64,000 nucleotides of DNA, from positions 3,162,001-3,226,000 of the forward strand of contig NZ_CP063815.1 of NCBI RefSeq assembly GCF_015277895.1, given 5' to 3'. Position numbers and translations under genes: made by a program. This stretch comes from Microbacterium abyssi. Lineage in GTDB: Bacteria; Actinomycetota; Actinomycetes; Actinomycetales; Microbacteriaceae. The notes beneath the pieces are model-generated. The model was given only the letters and a program-made list of their open reading frames with translations, was not told where the DNA came from and did not search any database. Below are positions 49,790 to 59,039 of this stretch, in pieces; position 1 is the first letter of the stretch; every line of letters begins with the position of its first letter.

Positions 49790-50596
49790 GTGGCCGCACC
49801 TCTCTCCGAACTGTCGCGGATGCCGGATCCGCAGCTCGTCTACGCCGCCGACGGAACGCGCCTGGCGACCTACACCTGGGGCGCGTTCGATGCGCCCGTG
49901 GTCGTCATCGTGCACGGCTTCGCCTCGAACGTGCGCGACAACTGGGTGCTCACCGGCTGGGTGCGCGAGCTGACCAAGGCCGGCTACCGCGTGCTCGCGC
50001 TCGACCAGCGCGGCCACGGCGCCAGTGACAAGCCGCACGAGCCGGGCGCCTATGCGATCCGCACGCTCGTGGGCGATGTCGAGACCGTGATGGACACGTA
50101 TCTCGTCGAGGAGGCGTTCTACGTCGGGTACTCGCTCGGGTCGCGGGTTGGCTGGGAGGTCGTGCGCGACCTTCCGCAGCGCATCGAGCGAGCCGTGCTG
50201 GGCGGAGTGCCCGACGGCATCCCGCTCGAAAGACTCGATCTCGACCAGGTGCGCGCGTACGTCGCGGACGGCACGCCGGTCACCGACCGGACCACTCAGA
50301 ACTACATCACGCTCACGGAGCGCGTGCCCGGCAACGACCTGCGCTCTCTGCTCGCCCTCGCAGAGGGCATGCGGACGACGCGCACCGTCGACCCCGACCC
50401 GGCGAACGCCCCGACCCGGCCGATCCTGTTCGCGACGGGATCCGAGGATGCCATCATCGAGGGCTCGCGAACCCTCTCGAGCGCCGCACCTAACGGGCAG
50501 TTCTTCGAGATCCCCGGCCGTCACCACTTCAACGCTCCGGGTTCGCGGGCGTTCAAGGAGGCCGCACTGGAGTTCCTCGGCACCACCGAGGCCTGA
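49790..50596 (+). CDS. alpha/beta hydrolase
   Basis: A 268-residue hydrolase (GTG at 49790; ATG at 49820 is the alternative, and neither has an ideally spaced ribosome site). Oxyanion-hole motif VIVHGFASN, then [14 protein letters not shown], nucleophile elbow [13 protein letters not shown] (Ser), acid in [13 protein letters not shown] and catalytic His in [12 protein letters not shown]. Typical of small-ester or C-C-bond hydrolases; substrate unknown. The alcohol dehydrogenase gene follows after 40 bases but has its own promoter. Confidence 0.88.
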   Translation: MAAPLSELSRMPDPQLVYAADGTRLATYTWGAFDAPVVVIVHGFASNVRDNWVLTGWVRELTKAGYRVLALDQRGHGASDKPHEPGAYAIRTLVGDVETVMDTYLVEEAFYVGYSLGSRVGWEVVRDLPQRIERAVLGGVPDGIPLERLDLDQVRAYVADGTPVTDRTTQNYITLTERVPGNDLRSLLALAEGMRTTRTVDPDPANAPTRPILFATGSEDAIIEGSRTLSSAAPNGQFFEIPGRHHFNAPGSRAFKEAALEFLGTTEA

Positions 50597-50624
50597 CGGA
50601 CGTGCCGGGTGCCGGCATCCGGTC

Positions 50625-50630
50625 TACGCT
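50625..50630 (+). promoter_or_regulatory. leaderless -10 (TACGCT) of the alcohol dehydrogenase gene
   Basis: TACGCT, then CGGAAC, then the ATG at 50637: exactly six bases between. Confidence 0.5.
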
Positions 50631-50636
50631 CGGAAC

Positions 50637-51686
50637 ATGCCCACCGAGATTCCCGCCATCGTCGCGCCCTCCGCCACCGAGCCGCTGTTCACCGGCACCG
50701 TCGAGCGCCGCGATATCGGCACGAAGGACGTGCGGATCGACATCCGCTGGGCGGGCATCTGCCATTCCGACATCCACACCGTGCAAGGCGACTGGGGTCC
50801 GCAGCCGTATCCGCTGACCGTCGGGCACGAGATCGTCGGCACCGTCGCCGAGGTGGGCGCCGAGGTCACGAGATTCGCCGTGGGCGACCGCGTCGGCGTC
50901 GGATGCCTGGTGAACTCGTGCGGCGAGTGCGCCAGCTGCGCAGCGGGCGAGGAGCAGTACTGCGAGAACGGCGCGACCGGCACATATGCCGCGAAGGATG
51001 TCGACGGCACGATCACGCAGGGCGGGTATGCCACCTCCGTGGTCGTCACCGAAGGTTTCGTGCTGCGTGTGCCGGACGAGATCCCGTTCGAGAAGGCGGC
51101 GCCCCTGCTGTGCGCCGGCATCACCACGTACTCGCCTCTGCGGCACTGGAACGCAGGACCGGGCAAGAAGGTCGCGGTGATCGGTCTGGGCGGGCTCGGC
51201 CACATGGCCGTCAAGATCGCTCACGCGATGGGGGCAGAGGTCACGGTGCTGTCGCGCTCGGAGGCGAAGCGGGATGACGCGCTCAACCTCGGCGCCGACC
51301 ACTACTTCGCGACGGAGGATCCCGACACGCTCCGCACCCTCCGCAACGAGTTCGACCTCATCATCAACTCGGTGTCCGCCGCGATCGACATCAATGCCCA
51401 CCTGAAGCTGCTGGCCCTGGACGGCACGCTGGTCAACGTCGGCGCACCGTCCGAGCCGATGCCGGTCAGCGCCGGCACGCTGATCGGCCGTCGCCGCTCG
51501 TTCGCGGGTTCCAACATCGGCGGCATCGCCGAGACCCAGGAGATGCTCGACTTCTGCGCCGAGCACGGCATCGCGCCCGAGGTCGAGATCACCTCGGCCG
51601 ACCAGGTCAACGAGGCCTGGGCTCGAGTGCTGGCATCCGACGTCCGCTACCGCTTCGTCATCGACATCGAGACGCTGAAGGGCTGA
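50637..51686 (+). CDS. NAD(P)-dependent alcohol dehydrogenase, cinnamyl-alcohol type
   Basis: A 349-residue zinc-dependent medium-chain dehydrogenase of the CAD/YahK-AdhC group. Catalytic zinc: [10 protein letters not shown] and VGHEIVGTV; structural zinc: four Cys in [15 protein letters not shown]; cofactor site [37 protein letters not shown] with Ser-Arg-Ser is typical of NADP(H) use. These enzymes reduce aldehydes broadly. A likely leaderless mRNA; a hairpin repeat at 51708-51762 may terminate it. Confidence 0.92.
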   Translation: MPTEIPAIVAPSATEPLFTGTVERRDIGTKDVRIDIRWAGICHSDIHTVQGDWGPQPYPLTVGHEIVGTVAEVGAEVTRFAVGDRVGVGCLVNSCGECASCAAGEEQYCENGATGTYAAKDVDGTITQGGYATSVVVTEGFVLRVPDEIPFEKAAPLLCAGITTYSPLRHWNAGPGKKVAVIGLGGLGHMAVKIAHAMGAEVTVLSRSEAKRDDALNLGADHYFATEDPDTLRTLRNEFDLIINSVSAAIDINAHLKLLALDGTLVNVGAPSEPMPVSAGTLIGRRRSFAGSNIGGIAETQEMLDFCAEHGIAPEVEITSADQVNEAWARVLASDVRYRFVIDIETLKG

Positions 51687-51707
51687 CGCCCTCGCTCGGC
51701 CGGGGTT

Positions 51708-51762
51708 CAGGTCGCGATCGATGCCGTTCTGAGCGGCTCGCAACGGCGATTTCTGCGACCTG
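51708..51762. repeat. GGTCGCAGAA-type hairpin repeat, copy 1
   Basis: CAGGTCGC...GATGCCGTT on the left and AACGGCGATTTCTGCGACCT on the right. The right arm is a full match to the copy at 58984-59034; the left arm is partly decayed. It lies 22 bases after the dehydrogenase stop. Confidence 0.65.
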
Positions 51763-51801
51763 AGCGCCCCGAGCCTCGGGGCATCGGAAAGCCGGAACCC
51801 G

Positions 51802-51849
51802 TTGACACCCTGAGTCAAACCGGTTTACAGTTCCGTCAAACCGGTTCAC
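51802..51849 (+). promoter_or_regulatory. promoter with two LacI-type operators
   Basis: TTGACA (51802-51807) and TTACAG (51825-51830) are 17 bp apart. GTCAAACCGGTTTAC (51814-51828) and GTCAAACCGGTTCAC (51835-51849) are palindromic LacI-family sites with the central CG typical of the family, spaced 21 bp (two helical turns). The first covers the -10, so the adjacent LacI protein should repress its own operon. Confidence 0.88.
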
Positions 51850-51897
51850 ACGTGACAGTTCGTCGCGTGCGCTCGGCAGCAGCTACGAGGAGGTGGC

Positions 51898-52920
51898 ATG
51901 ACTCGCACGACGATCGCCGATGTGGCCCGCGAGGCCGGCGTCACGAAAGCGACGGTCTCGCACGCCCTCAGCGGCAACCGGCCGATCTCCGATGAGACCC
52001 GCAGCAAGGTGCTCGCGGCGGCGGAGCGGCTGAACTGGGTGCCGAGTCAGAGCGCGCGAGCATTGGCGACCAGTCGCGCGAACGCGATCGCGGTGGTGCT
52101 CGCCCGCAACCCCGACGTCATCGCCAACGACTCGTTCTTCCCGGCGTTCATCGCCGGAGTCGAATCCGTGCTCGCTCCGACTGAGACGGCGCTGGTTCTC
52201 CAGGTCGTCCCGGACCGCGCCGCCGAGGAACGCGCGTACCGCACCCTCCGGCACGGCCGCGCGGACGGCGCGCTGCTTCTCGACCTGCGCACCGACGATT
52301 GGCGCATCCCGTTCCTCGACGATCTCGGCCTGCCCGCAGTGCTCGTCGGCGCATACGATCAGGCCACCAGATTCTCGTGCGTCCGCACCGACGATGCCGC
52401 GCCGGTCCGCGAGATCATTGCACGCCTCCGCGCCGACGGGCACGAGCGCATCGCCCACGTCTCCGGCCCGCTCGACTACGTGCACTCGAACGCGCGCGCG
52501 AAGGCGTACATCGATGCCATCGGCAGTGACGAACTGCTTCGCGAGGGTGACTTCACGGCCGCGAGCGGCCGCACGCGCACTGCCGAGCTGCTCGGCCTTC
52601 GCGACCGCCCGACAGCCGTCCTGTACTCGAACGACACCATGGCGATCGCCGGTCTCTCTTACGCACGCTCGCAGGGCCTGGTGATCCCGAGAGACCTCGC
52701 CATCTCGGGTTTCGACGACGATCACCTGTCCGCCCACCTCTCGCCGGCGCTGACGAGCGTCTCGTCCGATCCCGCTGCGCGTGGTCGCGCGGCAGCCCGC
52801 CTTCTGCGGGCAGACATCCTCGGCGCGCAGCCGCGAACCGAGGTCGTCGACTGCAACGTCGTGCACTTCCGCGAGAGCACGGCATCCCCATCACCAACAG
52901 TGTCAAGGAGGACATCATGA
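51898..52920 (+). CDS. LacI-family transcriptional repressor
   Basis: A 340-residue LacI/GalR regulator: HTH and hinge TTIADVAREAGVTKATVSHALSGNRPISDETRSKV and LNWVPSQSARALAT, then a periplasmic-binding-like core with LLDLRTDDW, VSGPLDYVHSNARAKAY and ISGFDDDHLSAHLSPALTSV. GAGGAGG precedes the ATG at 51898. It is the first gene of a sugar-uptake operon and overlaps the binding-protein gene by four bases. Two operators lie in its promoter, so it probably represses the operon until a glycan-derived sugar is present. Confidence 0.93.
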   Translation: MTRTTIADVAREAGVTKATVSHALSGNRPISDETRSKVLAAAERLNWVPSQSARALATSRANAIAVVLARNPDVIANDSFFPAFIAGVESVLAPTETALVLQVVPDRAAEERAYRTLRHGRADGALLLDLRTDDWRIPFLDDLGLPAVLVGAYDQATRFSCVRTDDAAPVREIIARLRADGHERIAHVSGPLDYVHSNARAKAYIDAIGSDELLREGDFTAASGRTRTAELLGLRDRPTAVLYSNDTMAIAGLSYARSQGLVIPRDLAISGFDDDHLSAHLSPALTSVSSDPAARGRAAARLLRADILGAQPRTEVVDCNVVHFRESTASPSPTVSRRTS

Positions 52921-54188
52921 AGAAGATCCGTGCAGCAGCGCTCATCGGCGCCGTCGCGCTCGTCGCCACCGGATGCTCAGCGGGCGGTGGCGGAGGCGGC
53001 GGCGAGGGCTCCGCCGAGGGCACCGGCGCCATCGACGTCTGGCTCTCGAACAACGAGCAGGAGGTCGCCTGGGGCACCGCCGTCGTCGACGCCTGGAACG
53101 CCGAGCACCCCGACGAACAGGTGAACGCGCAGGAGATCCCCGCCGGTTCGTCCTCGGAAGAGGCCATCACGGCCGCCATCACAGCAGGCACAGCTCCCTG
53201 CCTCGTTTACAACGTGGCCCCCGCGGCGGTGTCGGGCTGGGTGAAGCAGGGCGGGCTCGTCGACCTCGGCTCGATCGAGGGCGGCAGCGATTACATCGCC
53301 GAGCGCGGCGGCGATGTCGACGCTTACGCGACCGACGGCAGCTTCTACCAGCTGCCGTGGAAGTCGAACCCCGTCATGGTGATGTACAACAAGGCGCTGT
53401 TCGAGGCCGCGGGAATCGACCCTGAGGACCCGCAGATGAACACCCACGAGGCGTTCCTCGAGGGCTCCCGCGCGATCGTCGACTCGGGTGTGCAGAGCGC
53501 CATCTGGCCATCGCCCACGAGCGAGTTCTTCCAGCCGTGGTTCGACTTCTACCCGCTCTACCTCGCCGAGACCGACGGCACCATGCTCGTCGAGGACGGC
53601 AAGTCCACCTTCGACTCGGATGCCGGTCGCACCGTCGCCGAGTTCTGGGCCACGTTCTACGAGGAGAAGCTCTCCCCGAACGAGGCGGCCACCGACGACG
53701 CGATGTCGGCGGGCACCACCGCGATGCAGCTCGCGGGTCCGTGGGCGATCCCGTCGTACGCCGACACCGTCGACGTCGGCTTCATGCCGGTCCCGACCAG
53801 CGACGGCCGCGACAACCCGACGACCTTCGCCGACTCCAAGAGCGTGTCGATGTTCACCGCCTGCGAGAACCAGGGCACCGCATGGGAGTTCCTCAAGTTC
53901 TCGACGAGCGTCGACAGTGACGGACAGCTCCTGGAGCTGACCGGACAGATGCCGATGCGCACCGGGCTCACCGACACCTACGGCGATTATTTCGCCGAGA
54001 ACCCGAACTACGTGGCGTTCGCCGAGCAGGCGGAGGCCACCGCCGATGTCCCCAGCATCCCGAACTCGGTGGAGGCATGGCAGGCGTTCCGCGACGAGTA
54101 TTCCGCGGCCGTGATCTTCGGCAAGGAGTCGATCGACGACTTCCTCGGAAACGCGGCATCGAAGATCGATGACCTCGTCGCCGAGTGA
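52917..54188 (+). CDS. ABC transporter sugar-binding lipoprotein
   Basis: A 423-residue family 1 extracellular solute-binding protein. Lipobox VATGC at about residues 16-20, then a Gly-rich linker. Sugar-binding-protein features: IDVWLSNNEQEVAWGTAVVDAWNAEHP, YQLPWKSNPVMVMYNKALFEAAGIDP and TFADSKSVSMFTACENQGTAWEFLKF. The ligand is presumably an oligosaccharide handled by the GH130-type enzyme downstream. Translationally coupled to the LacI gene. Confidence 0.93.
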   Translation: MKKIRAAALIGAVALVATGCSAGGGGGGGEGSAEGTGAIDVWLSNNEQEVAWGTAVVDAWNAEHPDEQVNAQEIPAGSSSEEAITAAITAGTAPCLVYNVAPAAVSGWVKQGGLVDLGSIEGGSDYIAERGGDVDAYATDGSFYQLPWKSNPVMVMYNKALFEAAGIDPEDPQMNTHEAFLEGSRAIVDSGVQSAIWPSPTSEFFQPWFDFYPLYLAETDGTMLVEDGKSTFDSDAGRTVAEFWATFYEEKLSPNEAATDDAMSAGTTAMQLAGPWAIPSYADTVDVGFMPVPTSDGRDNPTTFADSKSVSMFTACENQGTAWEFLKFSTSVDSDGQLLELTGQMPMRTGLTDTYGDYFAENPNYVAFAEQAEATADVPSIPNSVEAWQAFRDEYSAAVIFGKESIDDFLGNAASKIDDLVAE

Positions 54189-54192
54189 GGCC

Positions 54193-55089
54193 ATGACCGA
54201 GAAGCGGCGGCTGCGCACCAGGTGGTTCGGTGCGCAGCCCGTCGGTGGCCTGTTCGCGCTGCCGTACTTCGTGTTCGTGATCGCGATCTTCGCGTATCCG
54301 CTCGCGTTCGCCGTCTACATCGCTTTCCACGATTACTTCTTCACGGCACCCGGCATCGATGTCGAACGTCCCTTCGTGGGCTTCGACAACTTCGTAGCGG
54401 TGCTCACCGATCCACGCGTGCTGGGCTCATTCCGCAACACCCTGATCTTCCTGGTCATCAATGTGCCGCTCACGGCCGTACTGGCGCTGGTGCTCGCTGC
54501 GGCGCTGAACACCGGCATCCGGTGGGTCGCGGCGTACCGCGTCGCGTTCTACGTACCGTACCTGACGGCGAGCGTCTCGCTCGTCGGCGTCTGGATGCTG
54601 CTGTTCTCCGGAAACGGTCTCGTCAACACCATTCTCGGCCCGCTCGCCCCCGACCCGTCCTGGCTCGTGAACAGCGGGCTCGCGATGCCGATGATCGCGT
54701 TGTACGTCACGTGGAAGCAGCTCGGGTTCTACATCCTGCTGTACCTGGCGGCGCTGCAGAACGTACCGAAGGAGCTCTACGAGTCGGCAGAGACCGACGG
54801 GGCCGGCACCTTCTCGCGGTTCTGGAACGTCACGATCCCCGGCGTGCGCAGCGCCACGACTCTCGTGCTGATCCTCTCGATCATCACCGGCGCGAACCTC
54901 TTCACCGAACCGTACCTGCTGACCAACGGCGGCGGCCCGGACGGCGCATCGACCACTCCGGTGCTCCTGATCTATCAGCTTGGTATCCAGCAGCAGAATC
55001 CCGACACCGCCGCGGCGATCGGCATGATCCTCGTGGTCCTCGTCGGTCTGCTGTCCCTCGCCGCAGGCCGAGCCAACAGGGAGCGATGA
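54193..55089 (+). CDS. sugar ABC transporter permease (MalF-like)
   Basis: A 298-residue permease with six helices and the EAA loop ELYESAETDGAGTFSRFWNVTIPGVR. It starts at ATG 54193, four bases after the binding-protein stop; the upstream ATG at 54169 would overlap that gene. Together with the next gene it forms the membrane channel. No ATPase gene follows in the operon; a shared MsmK/UgpC-type ATPase elsewhere is expected. Confidence 0.93.
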   Translation: MTEKRRLRTRWFGAQPVGGLFALPYFVFVIAIFAYPLAFAVYIAFHDYFFTAPGIDVERPFVGFDNFVAVLTDPRVLGSFRNTLIFLVINVPLTAVLALVLAAALNTGIRWVAAYRVAFYVPYLTASVSLVGVWMLLFSGNGLVNTILGPLAPDPSWLVNSGLAMPMIALYVTWKQLGFYILLYLAALQNVPKELYESAETDGAGTFSRFWNVTIPGVRSATTLVLILSIITGANLFTEPYLLTNGGGPDGASTTPVLLIYQLGIQQQNPDTAAAIGMILVVLVGLLSLAAGRANRER

Positions 55090-55928
55090 TGACTCGAAAG
55101 CGTTCACTGCCCCGCATCCTGAGCATCATCCTGCTCACGGTCGCAGCCATCGGCTTCGCCTTCCCGTTCTATTTCATGCTTGTCGGAGCGTTCCAGGAGA
55201 GCCCGACGAACTCTCCCAGTCAGCTCTTCCCCACCAGCGGGTGGACCGTCGACAACTTCATCGCGATCGACTCGCGGATCGACCTGGTCGGCTCTCTGCT
55301 GAACTCGCTCATCTTCACGGCGGGCGTGCTGCTGGGGACCGTCGTGTTCGGCCTGCTCGCCGGGTACGCGATCGCCCGCCTCGACTTCCGCGGTCGCGGC
55401 GTCATCTGGGTGCTCATGCTGCTCGTGCAGATGGTGCCGTTCCAGCTGCTGATGATCCCGCTCTACGTGCAGATCACACGCAACTACGGCCTTGGCGACT
55501 CGTACATGGGGATGATCCTGCCGTTCCTCATCAACACCACGGCGGTGTTCATATTCGTGCAGTTCTTCAAGGCGCTGCCGGTGGAGATCTTCGAGGCGGC
55601 GCGGATCGACGGCGCAGGCGAGATCCGTCTGCTGACGTCGGTCGCCATCCCGCTCATCCGGCCGGTGCTGGTGACCGTGATCCTGGTCACCTTCATCGGC
55701 CCGTGGAACGAGTTCCTCTGGCCGTTCCTCATCACGAAGGACGCCTCGCTGCAGCCGCTCGCGGTGTCACTGGCGAACTACATCAGCAACGTCGCACAGT
55801 CCACCGCCAACCCGAACGGCGCGATCCTGGCCGGCGCCACAGCGCTCGCCTTCCCCGTCGTGATCCTGTTCGTCGTCTTCCAGCGCTTCTTCAAAGCCAC
55901 CGACCTCGGCGCAGCCGTCAAGGGCTAG
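55086..55928 (+). CDS. sugar ABC transporter permease (MalG-like)
   Basis: A 280-residue permease with six helices and EAA loop EIFEAARIDGAGEIRLLTSVAIPLIRP. The start ATGATG overlaps the upstream TGA. It has the MalG-type C-terminal helix (TALAFPVVILFVVFQRFF) and ATDLGAAVKG tail. Partner of the MalF-like permease. Confidence 0.93.
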   Translation: MMTRKRSLPRILSIILLTVAAIGFAFPFYFMLVGAFQESPTNSPSQLFPTSGWTVDNFIAIDSRIDLVGSLLNSLIFTAGVLLGTVVFGLLAGYAIARLDFRGRGVIWVLMLLVQMVPFQLLMIPLYVQITRNYGLGDSYMGMILPFLINTTAVFIFVQFFKALPVEIFEAARIDGAGEIRLLTSVAIPLIRPVLVTVILVTFIGPWNEFLWPFLITKDASLQPLAVSLANYISNVAQSTANPNGAILAGATALAFPVVILFVVFQRFFKATDLGAAVKG

Positions 55929-55943
55929 CCAGAAAGGGCATCC

Positions 55944-56927
55944 ATGTTCACCGAAGCCACCTTCCCCCTCGGACCGTTCACCCCGTACGAGCGCAACCCC
56001 ATCCTTCGCCCTCGTGGCGACAGCTGGGAATCGTCGAATCTCTACAACCCGGCTGCGCTCATCGACGGCGATGAAGTCGTTCTCCTGTACCGTGCACACG
56101 CCGACGACATCGTGTCGCACATCGGCATGGCGCGCTCCCGCGACGGCGTGAACTTCACCCGCGAGGATGCCCCGATCCTCTCTCCGTCAGAGGACTACGA
56201 GCGCTTCGGCTGCGAAGATCCTCGGATCGCGCTGATCGACGGCACGTACTACCTGACCTACACCGGCTGGGACCGCCACAGCGCCCAGCTGTGCCTCGCC
56301 ACGTCGACGGACCTGCGCACGTGGACGAAGCACGGCCCTCTGTTCGACGACTTCGACACCTTCAAGACCATGGACCCGCGCGGGTTCAACTGGTCCAAGG
56401 CCGGGGTGATCGTGCCGCAGCAGATGCACGGAAAGTGGTGGATGTACTTCGGCGAGGGAGCGATCTACTGGGCGACCAGCGATGACCTGATCCACTGGAC
56501 GCCCGGCGCGCCGGACACCGAACCGATGTACTCCCCGACGCCGGGAACCTGGGACGAGGCGCTCGTCGAGATCGGCACCTCGCCCGTGCTCTCGGACAAC
56601 GGCCTGCTCGTGTTCCTCACGAACGGCGCGACGCGCCTCGTCCACGAGGACGGCTCGGTCGACGTCGACTACCGCTGCGGTCAGATCGCGATCGACCCCG
56701 ATGAGCCGACGAAGGTGATCGCTCGCCTGCAGGAACCCTGGCTGCGCCCGCAGACGTTCGAGGACATGAACGGGCTCGTCTCGAACGTCACGTTCGTCGA
56801 GGGACTCGTGAAGTTCCACGGCAGGTGGTTCGCGTACTACGGGCAGTCCGACACCACCCTCGCCGTCGCCATCCACGACCCCGCTGAGCCGTGGGGTCGC
56901 GCGCTGCGCGCGGAGCGGGAAGCGTGA
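55944..56927 (+). CDS. glycoside hydrolase family 130-like enzyme
   Basis: A 327-residue five-bladed beta-propeller glycosidase-type protein. YNPAALIDGDEVVLLYRAH, SHIGMARSRDGVNF and the catalytic-acid segment YERFGCEDPRIALIDGTYYLTYTGW fit GH130, whose members are beta-mannoside phosphorylases or beta-1,2-mannosidases; GH43/32-like enzymes are an alternative. No signal peptide, so it acts in the cytoplasm on imported oligosaccharide. It follows the permease genes by 15 bases with AGAAAGG as ribosome site. Confidence 0.8.
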   Translation: MFTEATFPLGPFTPYERNPILRPRGDSWESSNLYNPAALIDGDEVVLLYRAHADDIVSHIGMARSRDGVNFTREDAPILSPSEDYERFGCEDPRIALIDGTYYLTYTGWDRHSAQLCLATSTDLRTWTKHGPLFDDFDTFKTMDPRGFNWSKAGVIVPQQMHGKWWMYFGEGAIYWATSDDLIHWTPGAPDTEPMYSPTPGTWDEALVEIGTSPVLSDNGLLVFLTNGATRLVHEDGSVDVDYRCGQIAIDPDEPTKVIARLQEPWLRPQTFEDMNGLVSNVTFVEGLVKFHGRWFAYYGQSDTTLAVAIHDPAEPWGRALRAEREA

Positions 56928-56933
56928 GCTGAC

Positions 56934-58970
56934 ATGGATGCCTCACGGAGAGTGTTCCTGACGCTGTGCGCGGCCGCACCGGCACTGGCGCTGCTGCCGG
57001 CCGACGTCGCCTTCGGAGGGACCCCCGGGTCTGCTTCGACCGGGCGGGGCGGCGGTCACGGCAGTGGGCGCCGGCTGACCAACCTCGCCCATCTCCGGTT
57101 CCTGCTGGCTGAGGTCCCGGTCGCGGCGAGCGCTGCGCACACGACGTTCGGCATCGAAACGCAGCCGACGGTACTGGCACCGTGGACCTATGCCGACGCC
57201 GACGGTGCGGGCGGGTTCCGTCGCATCGGGGGCGGGACTCTCGATCCGGCGACGGGTCACTGGAGTCAGGGGGCGTACAACGCCGATGACATCGCCCGTG
57301 CCGCGGTCGTCTTCCTTCGCGACTGGAAGGCGACCGGCGACAGGCAGAGCCGCGATGAGGCCAGGGGCCTGCTCCGCTCACTCGCTTTCCTGCAGACGGC
57401 GAGCGGACCGAATGCCGGTCGCGTGGTGCTGTGGCAGCAGGACGACGGCGCGCTCAACCCCAGCGCGATCCCGGTGGAGCTCCCCGACCCGTCCGACTCG
57501 GCCGAGTCGTACTGGCTGGCCCGCACCGTGTGGGCGCTCGGCGAGGGGTACGCGGCGTTCCGCGGCGTGGATCGCGCTCTCGCCGCGTTCCTCCTCGAGC
57601 GGCTGCACCTGTGCCTGGACGCACTGGAGCAGGACTCGCTCTCACGGGTCGGACAGTTCGTCACGAGCGACGGGGTCCCGCTGCCGGACTGGTTGATCGT
57701 GGGAGGTGCGGATGCCACGGCCGAGGCGATGCTCGGGCTCAGCGCCGCACTGACCGCGGCGCCCCGCGACTCCCGCATCCGTCGCGCGCTTCAGGCGTAC
57801 GGCAACGCCGTGGCGGCGATGGCGACAGATGCCGATAAGGGATGGCCGTTCGGTGCGGTGCTCCCGTGGACCGGATCGCTGGGATTCTGGCATGCGTGGG
57901 GCGCGGCAGCGCCCGAGGCGCTCGGGAGAGCCGGGGCGCTGCTCGGAGAGCGTACGTGGACCGATGCGGCGATTACGGATGCAGGCCGGTTCACGCCGCT
58001 CGTCCTCGCGAACGGCGGGCCGCACAACGCGTGGGCGCCGCTGCCGGCGGAGGCGCAGATCGCGTACGGAGCGCACGGCAGGGTGGCCGGCGCGCTGCAG
58101 GCGTCGGAGTCGGGTGGTACCGGGCTGCGGGTGCTGGCCGGTCTCGCAGCCGGTTGGTTCTTCGGCGCGAACGCCGCGGGCGAGCCCGCCTACGACCCGG
58201 CGACGGGCGTCACGTTCGACGGCATCGAGACCGACGGCCGCGTGAACCGCAACTCCGGGGCGGAGTCCACGATCCACGGCCTTCTCACGATGCTGCTCCT
58301 GGACGCGCATCGTGACATCGCGAGGATCGCGACATCCGTCACCGGGTTGCGCTCGCACCATGGTCTGCGAGCGATCGACGCGGAATCCGCGCGGATGTCG
58401 CCGGGCTGCACGATCGAGAAGCCCGAGGGCGGATCGTGGACCGGCGAGGGAAATCTCTCCGGCGGCAGGTTTGTGCGCGTTCCGGACGGCGAGTGGGTGG
58501 AGTTCGACATCACCGAGCCCGGCGGCATCCTGCATGCGCTGATCTGGCGTCGCGCCGAGGATGCCGGCGATGCCGAGTGGAGCTTCCTGGCCGAGGATCG
58601 CAGCTGGACGACGATCACGCCGGCGGGAGGCAGCGGGGCGGCGGGTCTCACCGAGGCCGAGGGGATGCTGGTCCCGCAGCGACTGGACGGCGCGCTGGGC
58701 GACGGCGCGACCGTCGTGCGGTGCACGAGCCGCGGAGATGTGCGCCTGGACGCGCTCCTGATCCAGCCGCAGGTGGCCAGCGCGGTCTACGAGACGACAG
58801 CGGGGGCGGCCGTCCTGTACGCCAACGGCACCCGGGAGGATCTGCGGGTGCCGCCCCTCGCGTCCGGCGACGGCCGCACCTACGACGCTGCGGGCGCCCC
58901 GCGCGGGCAGGCCACCCGCAGCGGCAGAGTCCGCCTGCGGGGATCGCGGTTCACGGTCACCGGGGTGTAG
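56934..58970 (+). CDS. Tat-exported glycosidase-like protein
   Basis: A 678-residue secreted protein. N-terminus SRRVFLTLCAAAPALALLP is a twin-arginine signal (SRRxFL) with cleavage near residue 25-30. Residues ~50-450 look like an alpha/alpha-barrel (WLARTVWALGEGYAAFRGVD, TAEAMLGLSAALTA, LRVLAGLAAGWFFGANAAG, GAESTIHGLLTMLLL), as in GH9/GH88/GH127-like enzymes. The last ~200 residues are beta-rich, probably carbohydrate-binding (NLSGGRFVRVPDGEWVEFDI). I do not recognise the exact family. Last gene of the LacI operon, so it may release the oligosaccharide imported by the ABC system. It starts six bases after the GH130-type gene. Confidence 0.75.
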   Translation: MDASRRVFLTLCAAAPALALLPADVAFGGTPGSASTGRGGGHGSGRRLTNLAHLRFLLAEVPVAASAAHTTFGIETQPTVLAPWTYADADGAGGFRRIGGGTLDPATGHWSQGAYNADDIARAAVVFLRDWKATGDRQSRDEARGLLRSLAFLQTASGPNAGRVVLWQQDDGALNPSAIPVELPDPSDSAESYWLARTVWALGEGYAAFRGVDRALAAFLLERLHLCLDALEQDSLSRVGQFVTSDGVPLPDWLIVGGADATAEAMLGLSAALTAAPRDSRIRRALQAYGNAVAAMATDADKGWPFGAVLPWTGSLGFWHAWGAAAPEALGRAGALLGERTWTDAAITDAGRFTPLVLANGGPHNAWAPLPAEAQIAYGAHGRVAGALQASESGGTGLRVLAGLAAGWFFGANAAGEPAYDPATGVTFDGIETDGRVNRNSGAESTIHGLLTMLLLDAHRDIARIATSVTGLRSHHGLRAIDAESARMSPGCTIEKPEGGSWTGEGNLSGGRFVRVPDGEWVEFDITEPGGILHALIWRRAEDAGDAEWSFLAEDRSWTTITPAGGSGAAGLTEAEGMLVPQRLDGALGDGATVVRCTSRGDVRLDALLIQPQVASAVYETTAGAAVLYANGTREDLRVPPLASGDGRTYDAAGAPRGQATRSGRVRLRGSRFTVTGV

Positions 58971-58983
58971 CCGCTGCGGTTCG

Positions 58984-59034
58984 GGTCGCAGAAGTCGCCG
59001 CTAACAGCGTGCCGCAACGGCAGATTCTGCGACC
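58984..59034. repeat. GGTCGCAGAA-type hairpin repeat, copy 2
   Basis: GGTCGCAGAA (58984-58993) and TTCTGCGACC (59025-59034) pair perfectly; GCCG and CGGC extend the stem. It lies between the convergent glycosidase-like and msrA genes and shares its arms with 51708-51762. Confidence 0.7.
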
Positions 59035-59039
59035 TGGGC

